Assembly (NCBI GenBank): GCA_002425185.1
Contig: DILT01000016.1
Location: 124,001 to 188,000 of the forward strand
DNA: 64,000 bases
Reading direction: 5' to 3'
Origin: Flammeovirgaceae bacterium UBA5585
Lineage (GTDB): Bacteria > Bacteroidota > Bacteroidia > Cytophagales > Cyclobacteriaceae
Shown: in pieces, positions 34,452 through 43,489 of the stretch
How positions within the stretch are numbered: position 1 is the stretch's first letter
Layout of the letters: every line of letters starts with the position of its first letter
The notes under the pieces: generated by a model
The model's database searches: none
Told to the model about the DNA's origin: nothing
What the model saw: the letters and a program-made list of their open reading frames with translations, nothing else
Made by a program: the position numbers and the translations under genes

Positions 34452-36410
34452 TCACATATTGGATTCGTGTATGTCTAGCTTGAATAAATGAAAAGGTATT
34501 TTGTGCGGATTCAATTCCACATAATTCCATTCCTGCGTCCAGGTGTAATATTCATCGGTCATTAAATCGTGAAGCTTCACATTAACCTTGTCACCGAGCT
34601 TTAGTACATGTTTTGGAAGCTGTACGTAGCCATGCTGATTATTATGCTGATCAAGGTTAACAATAACCAATATGATGCTGCTTAAATCATCTGTAAATTT
34701 TAGATACGCCAGCAAGGCATCATTCTCAATGGAACAAAATTGAATGTTCCAGGTTGATTGCAGGGCCTTATGCTCCTTGCGCGCTTTGTTGATGATGGAA
34801 ATAATATCTGTCATCCGGTTGGTGCGCCTCCAGTTGAATTCTTTTATCTCATACTTCTCCGAGTCCATATATTCTTCCTTTCCGGGAACCGGATTATTGT
34901 CATAGAATTCATAAGGCGGACCATAAATTCCATAACTGGATGACAAGGTAGCTGCCAAGGCCAGGCGAATGATGAACATATTTTCGCCTTGATGCTGGAG
35001 ATGATACGGAAGAATATCGGGTGTATTCGGCCAAAAATTCGGTCGGAAGTAATTACGGGACGGGCCATAAACCAATTCATTCATGTACTCCATTAACTCC
35101 TGCTTACTAACCCGCCAGGTGAAGTACGTATAGGATTGCGTGAAACCAGATTTAGCCAGCGAGGCCATAATTCGGGGGCGGGTAAAGGCTTCCGAGAGAA
35201 AGATAACATCCGGATGCTGCTTGTGCACTTCTGCTATGGCCCACTCCCAAAACGGAATAGGCTTAGTATGTGGATTATCCACCCGGAAAATGGTTACGCC
35301 TTGCTCGACCCAATACAGTATTACGGACTTTAATTCATTCCACAGTCCTTGCCAGTCTTCACATTCAAAATTGAATGGATAAATATCCTGATATTTTTTT
35401 GGTGGATTTTCTGCGTATTGAATAGAGCCGTCAGGCCTCTGCTTAAACCACTCGGGGTGTTCCTTTACATACGGATGATCAGGTGCACATTGAAAGGCCA
35501 GATCCAGTGCAATATCAATCCCAATTTTCTTTGCTTCCGCGATCAGCTTTTTATAATCATCCAATGTACCCAACTCAGCATGAATCGCCTTATGTCCGCC
35601 TTCATCACTACCAATAGCCCAGGGAGAGCCCGGCTCACCTTCCTTGGCGCGCACATTATTATTTTTTCCTTTGCGATTTACTTTTCCGATCGGGTGAATG
35701 GGCGGCAGGTACAATACATCAAACCCCATGGCCGAAACACGGGGCAGTAACTTGATTACATCTTTAAAGGTGCCATGCTTTCCGCTGGCACCTGCAGATC
35801 GTGGAAACAATTCATACCACGTACTGAATAATGCTTTTGGCGTTTCAACTACTATGACTAATTCCTTTTTGTATCGGTTTTCAAATTCACGCAACGGGTG
35901 TTTATGAACAAGCTCATTAAATTCAACACTTTGTACATACTCTACATTTTCCAGGTACTTTTTATCGTCTCTGAATTTCGTTGCCAATTGAATCAATTCC
36001 TTCTCTTTCTTTCCGGCAACACGTTCCAGCAAAATAGCACCTTCCAACAGCTCCAACTTTACATTAAGCATGGCTTGCGCTTTTTTCTTTATACCGTCAT
36101 GCCAGGTCTCCAGGTGATCAATCCAGGCTTCAACTGTAAAAACGTAATCTGTTTTTTCGGTTGTATAGAAAGATGCCCGCCACGTATCATTACCCAGTTC
36201 AACCATGGGTGTGCGGTGCCATTCCCGGGTTCCGGCTTTTTTATAAAGTACATCGGCACGGACATGGTCATGGCCGTCTGCAAAAATATCGGCTGTTACA
36301 TCCACCCGCTCGCCTACGGTGCGTTTGGCCGGATAGCGACCGCCATCTACTTCGGGTTGAACATTTTCAATTATTACCCGAACCTGGCCGGGTATTTTTT
36401 CTAAACTCAT
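34452..36410 (-). CDS. glgE: Alpha-1,4-glucan:maltose-1-phosphate maltosyltransferase
   Basis: The enzyme extends alpha-1,4 glucan by maltosyl units from maltose-1-phosphate (GH13, subfamily 3 type). The 652 residues show an N-terminal DUF3416-type beta-sandwich (1-120), a helical insert, and the catalytic barrel with the nucleophile Asp378 in FRVDNPHTKPIPFWEW and acid/base Glu407 in FLSEAFTRP. Phosphate-site residues around KHGTFKD (211-217) are also there. Cytosolic. It sits between the GH13 lipoprotein and the TreS-Mak fusion. Together with glgB it gives a complete glucan synthesis route from maltose; no glgA or glgC is in the window. Confidence 0.96.
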   Translation of the reverse strand: MSLEKIPGQVRVIIENVQPEVDGGRYPAKRTVGERVDVTADIFADGHDHVRADVLYKKAGTREWHRTPMVELGNDTWRASFYTTEKTDYVFTVEAWIDHLETWHDGIKKKAQAMLNVKLELLEGAILLERVAGKKEKELIQLATKFRDDKKYLENVEYVQSVEFNELVHKHPLREFENRYKKELVIVVETPKALFSTWYELFPRSAGASGKHGTFKDVIKLLPRVSAMGFDVLYLPPIHPIGKVNRKGKNNNVRAKEGEPGSPWAIGSDEGGHKAIHAELGTLDDYKKLIAEAKKIGIDIALDLAFQCAPDHPYVKEHPEWFKQRPDGSIQYAENPPKKYQDIYPFNFECEDWQGLWNELKSVILYWVEQGVTIFRVDNPHTKPIPFWEWAIAEVHKQHPDVIFLSEAFTRPRIMASLAKSGFTQSYTYFTWRVSKQELMEYMNELVYGPSRNYFRPNFWPNTPDILPYHLQHQGENMFIIRLALAATLSSSYGIYGPPYEFYDNNPVPGKEEYMDSEKYEIKEFNWRRTNRMTDIISIINKARKEHKALQSTWNIQFCSIENDALLAYLKFTDDLSSIILVIVNLDQHNNQHGYVQLPKHVLKLGDKVNVKLHDLMTDEYYTWTQEWNYVELNPHKIPFHLFKLDIHESNM

Positions 36411-36417
36411 ATCTCAA

Positions 36418-38214
36418 TTATTCTATTTCAAAAACAAAAGCTCCAAATGCCGGAAGTTCAAGATTCACAAAAAGTTCGATCAGTGTTTCATCTTCTTCGC
36501 GCCATAGCAATTCCTTTAGAGCATATTCTTTATCAGCATGAAGCGACAATTTTCCGGCAACCACCGAAGGAATTGAAACCCTGACCTTTCTGCTTGTTGA
36601 ATTAAACCCTGCAACAATCAGTAGTTTTTTATCACCTGCAAAACGAAGGCATGCAAACACATCATCATTAAAATTTTTCTGATCAATGTTATACGCTGTT
36701 ATATCTTCATAATCGCCTGATACAATAGCCGGATGCTTGCCCGCCAGGTTTAACAGCGATGAATACAAATTCCTGAGCTTTTGCTGATCCTCACTGAGTA
36801 ATGCGCCATCAAAGACTCCACCATTCATCCACTTCTGATGTTCGGGTACACCCCAATAATCAAAAATAGTAGTGCGCCCATCATCGCCCTGAAAACCTTC
36901 AGCACCTGCTCCGGGTTCACCCACTTCCTGACCGAAATAAATCATCACTGGTCCCTGATCAATGGTGGCACTGATGACCATAGCCGGAACGGCCTTCCAT
37001 GGATTACCCGCAAAATATTTTGAGGCAATGCGCTGCTCATCATGATTCTCCAGGAAATGGAGCATGTTGGCGTTGATGCCCTTCAGGTCATTTTGAATAA
37101 CGGCAACATCTTCCGTGCTGCGCTTACCATTTACTAATAACCGGAGGGTATCATATAGCTGAACCTTATCATACAGGTAGTCGAATCTTCCTGTGTGAAT
37201 GTAATTTCGATACTGAGCAGGATTATAAATTTCAGCAACAAAAATAATATCCGGATTCACAGCTTTCACTTGTGGAATAGCCCATTGCCAGAATTCCACA
37301 GGTACCATCTCGGCCATGTCGCACCGGAAACCATCTACGTTTTTCTTTGCCCAAAACACGAGTATATCCTTCATCTTTACCCATGTGTCCGGAACCGGAT
37401 CAAAATAGGTTTGCCTTCCATTTTCAATGTCAACTCCGTAATTGAGTTTCACGGTTTCAAACCATTCGTTCACACCAGGGGTGGCAGTAAATTGATCATT
37501 GCCGGTAACTTTTGCGGGCGTCTCATCAAATTTTCCATCCTTGGTAGGAAATTCATGATCAGGGCCAAGCGACTGGTAATCTTTTGGCACCACAAACGAT
37601 TCGCCTGGCAAATAATAAAAGTTATTGTCCGGTTTGAACCGCACGTTCTTATCATCAAACTCGCCAAGGTCAATAACACCCTTAGGTTTGGCATCCGATT
37701 TATAGGCACGGGCTACATGATTGGGCACAAAATCAATAAGAACCTTTAAACCGTGTTTGTGGGTGCGCTCAACAAGTTGCTCAAACTCTTTCATACGGTT
37801 GGGCACCGATACCGCCAGATCAGGGTTAATATCGTAGTAATCTTTTATGGCATAGGGAGACCCCGCTCTGCCCTTCACCACATCGGCATCATCGAGGGGC
37901 ATTCCATAGTTTGTATAATCGGTAAGCACGGCATGTTCAAGAACACCCGTGTACCAAACATGCGTAATACCCAATTGCTTGAGCGATTCTAACGCGCGGT
38001 CATTAATATCCGAGAATTTGCCTACACCATTTTCTTCCAGCGTTCCGTAAGGCTTATTTACCGTTTCTTTGTTCCCAAAAAGACGGGTCATCAGCTGGTA
38101 AACTATAATCTTTTGGGGCGCTGTTTGCATGGTGGGTAGCGGAGGAATTTCCTCTTTCTTCTGGCCGCATCCTGACAGGGCAAGAATGGCTAAAATAAGG
38201 GTAAATCGGTACAT
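36418..38214 (-). CDS. GH13 alpha-amylase family lipoprotein
   Basis: The protein begins MYRFTLILAILALSGCGQKKEE, a lipoprotein signal with lipobox LSGC, so it is anchored in a membrane, probably the outer one or its surface. The GH13 barrel follows: region I DFVPNHVAR, nucleophile Asp in FRCDMAEMVP, acid/base Glu in FVAEIYNP, and the third Asp in LENHDEQR. It should hydrolyse or rearrange alpha-1,4 glucans outside the cytoplasm and feed maltose to the GlgE route. ATG 38214 gives the signal peptide; an upstream in-frame ATG (38274) overlaps a LacI-type operator. It heads the operon, 7 bp before glgE. Confidence 0.93.
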   Translation of the reverse strand: MYRFTLILAILALSGCGQKKEEIPPLPTMQTAPQKIIVYQLMTRLFGNKETVNKPYGTLEENGVGKFSDINDRALESLKQLGITHVWYTGVLEHAVLTDYTNYGMPLDDADVVKGRAGSPYAIKDYYDINPDLAVSVPNRMKEFEQLVERTHKHGLKVLIDFVPNHVARAYKSDAKPKGVIDLGEFDDKNVRFKPDNNFYYLPGESFVVPKDYQSLGPDHEFPTKDGKFDETPAKVTGNDQFTATPGVNEWFETVKLNYGVDIENGRQTYFDPVPDTWVKMKDILVFWAKKNVDGFRCDMAEMVPVEFWQWAIPQVKAVNPDIIFVAEIYNPAQYRNYIHTGRFDYLYDKVQLYDTLRLLVNGKRSTEDVAVIQNDLKGINANMLHFLENHDEQRIASKYFAGNPWKAVPAMVISATIDQGPVMIYFGQEVGEPGAGAEGFQGDDGRTTIFDYWGVPEHQKWMNGGVFDGALLSEDQQKLRNLYSSLLNLAGKHPAIVSGDYEDITAYNIDQKNFNDDVFACLRFAGDKKLLIVAGFNSTSRKVRVSIPSVVAGKLSLHADKEYALKELLWREEDETLIELFVNLELPAFGAFVFEIE

Positions 38215-38269
38215 TCTGAAAGATAAGCAATGATATGAACCGACTGCGGTTAAGCAATACAAAATTTCA

Positions 38270-38283
38270 TGCAAACGATTGCG
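38270..38283. promoter_or_regulatory. Putative LacI-family operator (imperfect)
   Basis: TGCAAACGATTGCG has GCAA/TTGC half-sites around a central CG, like the LacI/GalR/CcpA-type consensus TGCAAACGTTTGCA. It lies between the divergent GH13 lipoprotein (38214) and GMC gene (38390), so one regulator could control both. No lacI-type gene is in the window. Confidence 0.5.
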
Positions 38284-38389
38284 AAGAAAAATCAGCTCAA
38301 ACCAAAAAACACGTTCAATTACCCTCTGAAAAAATGCTGATAAATAAGACGATCAAGTATATTTACTTTCTGTCATAATTGAACCCCTT

Positions 38390-40111
38390 ATGTACCTAAA
38401 CATTGACGCAACAAAAGAAAACACATTCGATGCTATTGTAGTCGGCACCGGCATTAGTGGTGGCTGGGCCGCCAAAGAACTGACTGAAAAGGGATTAAAA
38501 ACTTTAGTATTGGAGCGTGGACGGGATGTTAAGCACCCCGACTACCCTACTGCCACTAAAGATCCCTGGCAATTACCTTTTGCCGATCGACCAACACCGG
38601 AAGATCTGGAAAAACAAGGGGTTCAAAACCGAACCGGCTACACCATCCGCCAATCGACCAAGCATTGGTTCGTAAACGATCTTGAAAATCCTTATACCGA
38701 AAAAGAAGGTAAGCGCTTCGACTGGATGCGGGGGTACCATGTAGGTGGCCGCTCCATTATGTGGGGCCGGCAGAGTTACCGGTGGGCGCCCTTGGATTTT
38801 GAAGCCAACCTCAAAGAAGGAATTGGGATTGATTGGCCAATTCGCTATAAAGAAATAGAACCCTGGTACGACTATGTTGAAACTTTTGTGGGGGTAAGTG
38901 GCCAGGCAGAAGGGCTTGACTACCTTCCCGACAGTAAATTCATTCAGCCCATGGAACTGAACTGTGTGGAGAAAGAATTGAAGAAATCCATGAAAGATAA
39001 ATTTGGCCGGGTATTAACCATTGGACGCGTAGCCAACCTGGCCGGACCATTGGCGCATGATAAGAGTCCGCAACGCGGAACATGTCAATACCGTAACCTG
39101 TGCAGCCGCGGTTGTCCTTATGGAGCCTATTTCAGCAGTAACTCAGCCACGTTGCCTTCTGCCGCGGCAACCGGAAACATGACGCTTCGGGCAAATTCAA
39201 TTGTCTATGAAGTTATCTACGATGAACAAAAAGGAAGGGCTGCGGGCGTTAAAGTTTTAGATTCAGAAACCGGTGAACAAGCCGAGTACTACGCCAAGGT
39301 AATTTTCTTGTGCGCCTCTACGATGGGCTCAACATTCATCCTCATGAATTCAAAATCCAAGCGTTTCCCCAATGGTCTTGGAAATGATAGTGATCAATTA
39401 GGCCGTAACATTATGGATCACCACCTGGGCGTTGGCGCAAGTGCCGATGTGGATGGCTTTGAAGATCAATACTATTACGGTAGAAGAGCAAACGGAATTT
39501 ACATCCCCCGCTTCCGGAACCTGGGTAAGGATAAGCGTGATTACCTGCGCGGCTTCGGATATCAGGGTGGAGCCAGTCGTCAGGGCTGGGGCAGATTAGT
39601 AGCCGAGTTAAGTATTGGTGAACAGTTAAAAGAAGCGGTGACCACTCCCGGAAAATGGAGCATTGGTATGGGTGGTTTTGGTGAAGTATTGCCCGACCCT
39701 ACCAATAGGGTTACCATCAATCCTGACAAAAAGGATAAATATGGTCTTCCTACGCTACTGTTTGACACCGAGTTTAAAGAGAATGATTTCAAAATGCGTA
39801 AGGATATGGCGAATGATGCGGCTGAAATGCTGGATGCCGCTGGATTTAAAAATGTTCGTTCTTTTGATAACCCATCACAGCATGGACTGGGACTGGGTAT
39901 TCATGAAATGGGAACAGCCCGTATGGGTAAGAACCCAAAAACATCGGTGCTTAATAAGTATAACCAGGTCCACGCCTGCAAAAATGTATTTGTTACCGAT
40001 GGCTCCTTTATGACCTCCGCTTCTTGTGTAAATCCGTCTTTAACCTACATGGCATTCACCGCACGTGCTGTTAACTATGCAGTTGAAGAACTTAAAAAAC
40101 AAAACCTTTAA
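38390..40111 (+). CDS. GMC-type FAD oxidoreductase, glycoside/gluconate dehydrogenase-like large subunit
   Basis: The 573 residues have an N-terminal FAD-binding GTGISGGWAAKELTEKG at 19-35 and the GMC C-terminus with His in GIHEMGTARMG and Asn in VNPSLTYMAF. A Cys cluster (Cys232, Cys238, Cys242 in TCQYRNLCSRGCPYG, perhaps with Cys192) resembles the [3Fe-4S] site of FAD-dependent glucose and gluconate dehydrogenases. Such enzymes oxidise a sugar hydroxyl and pass electrons to a cytochrome. The following gene encodes the matching small subunit, and a c-type cytochrome is nearby, so a glycoside 3-dehydrogenase-like complex is likely. The enzyme has no signal of its own and could be co-exported with the Tat subunit. 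Confidence 0.9.
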   Translation: MYLNIDATKENTFDAIVVGTGISGGWAAKELTEKGLKTLVLERGRDVKHPDYPTATKDPWQLPFADRPTPEDLEKQGVQNRTGYTIRQSTKHWFVNDLENPYTEKEGKRFDWMRGYHVGGRSIMWGRQSYRWAPLDFEANLKEGIGIDWPIRYKEIEPWYDYVETFVGVSGQAEGLDYLPDSKFIQPMELNCVEKELKKSMKDKFGRVLTIGRVANLAGPLAHDKSPQRGTCQYRNLCSRGCPYGAYFSSNSATLPSAAATGNMTLRANSIVYEVIYDEQKGRAAGVKVLDSETGEQAEYYAKVIFLCASTMGSTFILMNSKSKRFPNGLGNDSDQLGRNIMDHHLGVGASADVDGFEDQYYYGRRANGIYIPRFRNLGKDKRDYLRGFGYQGGASRQGWGRLVAELSIGEQLKEAVTTPGKWSIGMGGFGEVLPDPTNRVTINPDKKDKYGLPTLLFDTEFKENDFKMRKDMANDAAEMLDAAGFKNVRSFDNPSQHGLGLGIHEMGTARMGKNPKTSVLNKYNQVHACKNVFVTDGSFMTSASCVNPSLTYMAFTARAVNYAVEELKKQNL

Positions 40112-40122
40112 TCCATCGCGTT

Positions 40123-40668
40123 ATGAACAGACGAGAAGTAATAAAACGAACAGCACTATTGATGGGCGGTGTGGTATCGGCACCTGCCATTATGGGTATA
40201 TTAAAAGGCTGCCAGGCCAAACCCGGTATTGACTGGACTCCTGAATTTTTCACCGCTGATCAGGCATATGTGATAACAGAAGTGGCTGAGATTATCATAC
40301 CTAAAACGGATACCCCAGGCGCTAAAGAAGCTGGTGTACCTTCCTTTATTGAGCAGATGATTTTTAAAGCTTACAAGGAAGCTGATCGGGAGAAGTTTAT
40401 AACTGCGTTAGATGATTTCACAGCCACCTCTGGATTTTTGAAACTGAATGGTGAGAAACAAAAAGCTTATGTACTGGAGGCACACCAAAAAGCTATCGAA
40501 GAAAAACCGGAACAACGACCTTTCGTGATGATGATGAAAGAACTAACCATGCTGGGATTCTTTACCAGCAAGCCGGGAGCAACTGAGGTATTGCGTTATG
40601 AGGCCGTGCCTGGTTACTACAACGGCTGCATGCCGTTGAGTGAGGTGGGCAAAACATGGGCGACATAA
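40123..40668 (+). CDS. Gluconate 2-dehydrogenase subunit 3 family protein
   Basis: This is a 181-residue small subunit of membrane FAD sugar dehydrogenases. It starts MNRREVIKRTALLMGG, a Tat signal, followed by a Cys at 30 (LKGCQ) that looks like a lipobox, so it may be a Tat lipoprotein. The conserved block FTADQAYVITEVAEIIIP, TDTPGAKEAGVPSFIEQMI identifies the family. It probably carries the GMC subunit across the membrane by hitchhiking. It follows that gene with an 11-bp gap and is closed by a strong terminator. Confidence 0.93.
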   Translation: MNRREVIKRTALLMGGVVSAPAIMGILKGCQAKPGIDWTPEFFTADQAYVITEVAEIIIPKTDTPGAKEAGVPSFIEQMIFKAYKEADREKFITALDDFTATSGFLKLNGEKQKAYVLEAHQKAIEEKPEQRPFVMMMKELTMLGFFTSKPGATEVLRYEAVPGYYNGCMPLSEVGKTWAT

Positions 40669-40682
40669 AGTCACCAAACTAT

Positions 40683-40711
40683 AAAAAAGCCAGTTGCTAA
40701 CTGGCTTTTTT
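40683..40711. terminator. Bidirectional terminator
   Basis: GCCAGTT (40689-40695), loop GCT, AACTGGC (40699-40705), with A6 before and T6 after. It ends both the dehydrogenase pair and the convergent isomerase operon. Confidence 0.9.
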
Positions 40712-40733
40712 GATTTTGTAAGAGTACGTGCTC

Positions 40734-41609
40734 TTAAAGAATTTTCTTCAGATGGTTATACCCCAATGTAATCGCCTCTATCTGTGGTCGGGTAAAATAT
40801 TCTTGCTCCAGAAAGAAATGTTTCATTCCTGATTGTTGCGCAGCAGCAAAAACTTGTTTATAGTCTATTGAACCAGAGCCCACATCGGTTTGAAGCTTAC
40901 GGTCGTTTTTATCCATATCCTTCACATGCCATAAATGAATGCGTCCTGCATACTTCTTAAACAGTTCAAGCGCACTCACTTCAGCAAAGGTAGTCCAGTA
41001 CATATCCAGTTCTAAAACAACGGAAGGATCAAGTTCTTTTACCAATATATCATAGGGAACCTGATCATCAAGTTTAATAAATTCAAACTCATGATTATGA
41101 TACCCCAGCGTAATGCCCGCTTGCTTGCACACTTCGTTTGCCTTATTCATTAATGCTCCAACCCGCTTGTAATCATCCAGCGTTTTTCGTTCATCCGGGT
41201 GGAGCCATGCAATAATCATATATTTCTGCCCGGCTTTGGCGGCATCTTCCACAGCACGTTCCCACTCGTTTACCAGCGTACCTTTCATTGTAGGGAATGC
41301 CTGGCCGGTTACATAATGTCCACTTACCACCTTCATGCCCATGCCGTTAACCATGGAAATAAAATCCTGATATGGCAACCCCAACGCTTTACCATCACCG
41401 TAGCTGTAAGCTTCTAATTCCTTAAACCCAATATTTGCTACTTGTTGAAGTGTACCCTTTACATCTTTGAGTATGATGTCTTTCAAGGTGTAAAGTTGAA
41501 TACCAATGGGCTTTGCTGTTGAGGGCGTATTACAACTGAGCAGGGATGGCAATAAAATTCCACCGGTAGCAGCCAGGGCCGAATGTTGAATAAATGTTCT
41601 TCTTTTCAT
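40734..41609 (-). CDS. Sugar phosphate isomerase/epimerase-like TIM-barrel protein, exported
   Basis: The protein opens MKRRTFIQHSALAATGGILL, a Tat signal ending near LLSCN, possibly as a lipoprotein. A xylose isomerase-like TIM barrel follows: QLYTLKD, TLGYHNHEFEF, VLELDMYW, HLWHVKDMDKN and the metal Glu in FFLEQEY. Metal ligands of the family (Glu, Asp, His) are in place. Export to the periplasm and the gene set nearby point to action on oxidised glycosides, for example epimerisation or lyase cleavage of 3-keto sugars, which is inference. It is the last gene of the minus-strand operon. Confidence 0.9.
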   Translation of the reverse strand: MKRRTFIQHSALAATGGILLPSLLSCNTPSTAKPIGIQLYTLKDIILKDVKGTLQQVANIGFKELEAYSYGDGKALGLPYQDFISMVNGMGMKVVSGHYVTGQAFPTMKGTLVNEWERAVEDAAKAGQKYMIIAWLHPDERKTLDDYKRVGALMNKANEVCKQAGITLGYHNHEFEFIKLDDQVPYDILVKELDPSVVLELDMYWTTFAEVSALELFKKYAGRIHLWHVKDMDKNDRKLQTDVGSGSIDYKQVFAAAQQSGMKHFFLEQEYFTRPQIEAITLGYNHLKKIL

Positions 41610-41618
41610 AGGTTATGG

Positions 41619-42044
41619 TTATCGTGTTCTAATCCATTCATAGGCTTCTTCTTCGTCAGAAAACACAGCTAGTTGGACACCGTGCCTGGCAAATTTTTCC
41701 TCTGCGTTCAGCTTAAATTTCTCCATGGGGTATTCGGCAAAAAAGTCATCGCCTAATATCACTCCATGATACTTCACACCTGCTTTTACAAACAACAAAT
41801 CTTCCCAAACTTCAGAAAACCATTCTTCAGTTTCCTGGTCAACTTCTCCCAGCAATTGCGTGTCTGCCAACCAGGCCAGGTTGTTATAAGCTTTTGATAA
41901 TTCAATGTACCGTTGTTGAATGGTTATTAAATTGGCGCGAAAAATTTCTCCGGAAGGCTCAGCTTTCCATCGGTGTTTCAGAACAGGCAATGTATCATCC
42001 AGTTCACAGATGACATACTCGTTCTCAAACACCAACTGAGTCAT
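41619..42044 (-). CDS. Hypothetical protein, 141 aa, STAS/SpoIIAA-like
   Basis: This soluble protein is Trp- and acid-rich with strand-helix alternation, in which a strand (VFENEYVICELDD) is followed by helices (LITIQQRYIELSKAYNN) and a second strand-helix unit (VKAGVKYHGVILGDDF). The layout recalls small STAS or SpoIIAA-like proteins of Bacteroidota. The function is unknown. It lies in the isomerase operon with 3 bp to the cytochrome gene and 9 bp to the isomerase gene. A role as a cytosolic sensor is only a guess. Confidence 0.65.
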   Translation of the reverse strand: MTQLVFENEYVICELDDTLPVLKHRWKAEPSGEIFRANLITIQQRYIELSKAYNNLAWLADTQLLGEVDQETEEWFSEVWEDLLFVKAGVKYHGVILGDDFFAEYPMEKFKLNAEEKFARHGVQLAVFSDEEEAYEWIRTR

Positions 42045-42047
42045 ATT

Positions 42048-42434
42048 TTATTTTCTTTCTTCACCATCCAATGAAAGAACATAAATCGCCATTTTCTCGG
42101 CATCTTCCTGTTTCAGATCAGGATGACCATTCATAGGCACCTCGCCCCAAACACCACTGCCCCCTTCAATAATCCGTTTAGCCAGGTACTTAATGTTCTC
42201 ATCGTTGAATTCATACTTCTCTGCCACTTCCTTATGTGCCGGTCCTATGATTTTATTGGTAGGATGATGACACGTTTTACAATCGGACTCATCTACCAAA
42301 AGTTTTCCTATAGCAGCCAGTTGGCCGGTTGAAAGTTGAGTCGGTTCATCTTGATTTTGATCAGTCGATTTATTTCCTCCACAAGAAACCAGTAAGGAGA
42401 AAAAGAGTGCTGTAGCTAAAATTTTGTTCATCAT
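42048..42434 (-). CDS. Class I c-type cytochrome lipoprotein
   Basis: The 128-residue protein has a lipoprotein signal (MMNKILATALFFSLLVSCGG, lipid Cys18), one haem-binding CKTCH (Cys52, Cys55, His56) and a likely axial Met101 in GEVPMNGHP. It is membrane-anchored in the periplasm and should accept electrons, here perhaps from the GMC dehydrogenase complex encoded at 38390-40668. It overlaps the upstream isomerase gene by 4 bp, so the two are translationally coupled. Confidence 0.93.
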   Translation of the reverse strand: MMNKILATALFFSLLVSCGGNKSTDQNQDEPTQLSTGQLAAIGKLLVDESDCKTCHHPTNKIIGPAHKEVAEKYEFNDENIKYLAKRIIEGGSGVWGEVPMNGHPDLKQEDAEKMAIYVLSLDGEERK

Positions 42435-43483
42435 ATACCTAGTATTTTTTTGTTCAATTTAACATCTGTTCCTGCGGAAGCAAAATCATCGAATGCTTTA
42501 TCAGTGACACGAATAATATGATCTTTTATAAAGCCAGCCCCCTCCTGGGCACCCTGTTCGGGATGTTTAATGCAACACTCCCACTCCAATACGGCCCATC
42601 CATCATAATTGTACTGTGCCAGTTTGGAAAAAATGTTTTTAAAATCTACCTGGCCATCGCCTAAGGAACGAAAACGTCCCGGCCGGTTTATCCAATCCTG
42701 AAAGCCACCATAAACACCACTTTTACCTGTAGGATTAAACTCTGCATCCTTAACATGAAACATTTTAATGTAAGGGTGATAAAAATCAATGTATTGCAGG
42801 TAATCCAATTGTTGCAGCACAAAATGACTTGGATCGTAAAGCAGGTTAGCGCGTGGGTGATTACCCGTTTCTTTCAGAAACCGCTCAAAGGTAACACCGT
42901 CATGCAGATCTTCACCCGGATGTATTTCATAACAAACATCCACACCGGCTTTATCAAATACATTTAAAATCGGAAGCCAACGTTTTGCAAGCTCTTTAAA
43001 TCCTGCCTCAACCAATCCGGCAGGGCGTTGGGGCCATGGATACACGGTATGCCATAGCAGAGCACCGGAAAAAGTAGCATGTGCTTTCAACCCGAGGTTT
43101 TTACTTGCCTTTGCGGCTAACTTAAGTTGATCAACAGCCCAGGCCGTTCTTGCTTTGTAGTTGCCCTTTAATTTTTTGGGAGCAAAGCCATCGAACATAA
43201 CATCATAAGCAGGGTGAACAGCTACCAGTTGTCCCTGAAGATGTGTACTGAGTTCTGTTATCTCAACACCACATGACTCCACCGTTTCCCGATATTCATC
43301 GGCATACGTTTTACTCTCCGCCAATTTCTTTAAATCAATAAAGCGTTCGTCCCAGGTAGGTATCTGTACGCCAACATAGCCGAGCGATGATGCCCATTTG
43401 CATATCGACTTCAGGTCATCAAATGGTGGTTCGTTACTAATAAACTGCGCTAAGAATATGGCAGGTCCCTTTATCGTTTTCAT
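42431..43483 (-). CDS. Cytosolic sugar phosphate isomerase/epimerase-like protein
   Basis: This is a 350-residue TIM-barrel enzyme of the xylose isomerase-like (AP endonuclease 2) superfamily. Metal-site Glu and His residues are in CYEIHPGEDLHDG, LYDPSHF, MFHVKDAEF and AVLEWEC. It has no signal peptide. Compared with the exported paralogue at 40734 it is larger and has an insert (GVYGGFQDWINRPGRF). The position between Gfo/Idh/MocA and cytochrome genes suggests inner steps of the same oxidised-sugar route. Neighbouring gaps are 6 bp upstream and a 4-bp overlap downstream. Confidence 0.9.
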   Translation of the reverse strand: MKTIKGPAIFLAQFISNEPPFDDLKSICKWASSLGYVGVQIPTWDERFIDLKKLAESKTYADEYRETVESCGVEITELSTHLQGQLVAVHPAYDVMFDGFAPKKLKGNYKARTAWAVDQLKLAAKASKNLGLKAHATFSGALLWHTVYPWPQRPAGLVEAGFKELAKRWLPILNVFDKAGVDVCYEIHPGEDLHDGVTFERFLKETGNHPRANLLYDPSHFVLQQLDYLQYIDFYHPYIKMFHVKDAEFNPTGKSGVYGGFQDWINRPGRFRSLGDGQVDFKNIFSKLAQYNYDGWAVLEWECCIKHPEQGAQEGAGFIKDHIIRVTDKAFDDFASAGTDVKLNKKILGI

Positions 43484-43489
43484 AAATAC

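Noticed and set aside
37195..37749. 184-codon frame antisense to the GH13 lipoprotein gene
   Set aside because: The opposite strand encodes a clear GH13 barrel with catalytic residues in this stretch; the antisense frame has no recognisable domain. The same applies to long antisense frames over glgE (35349-35750, 35898-36404).
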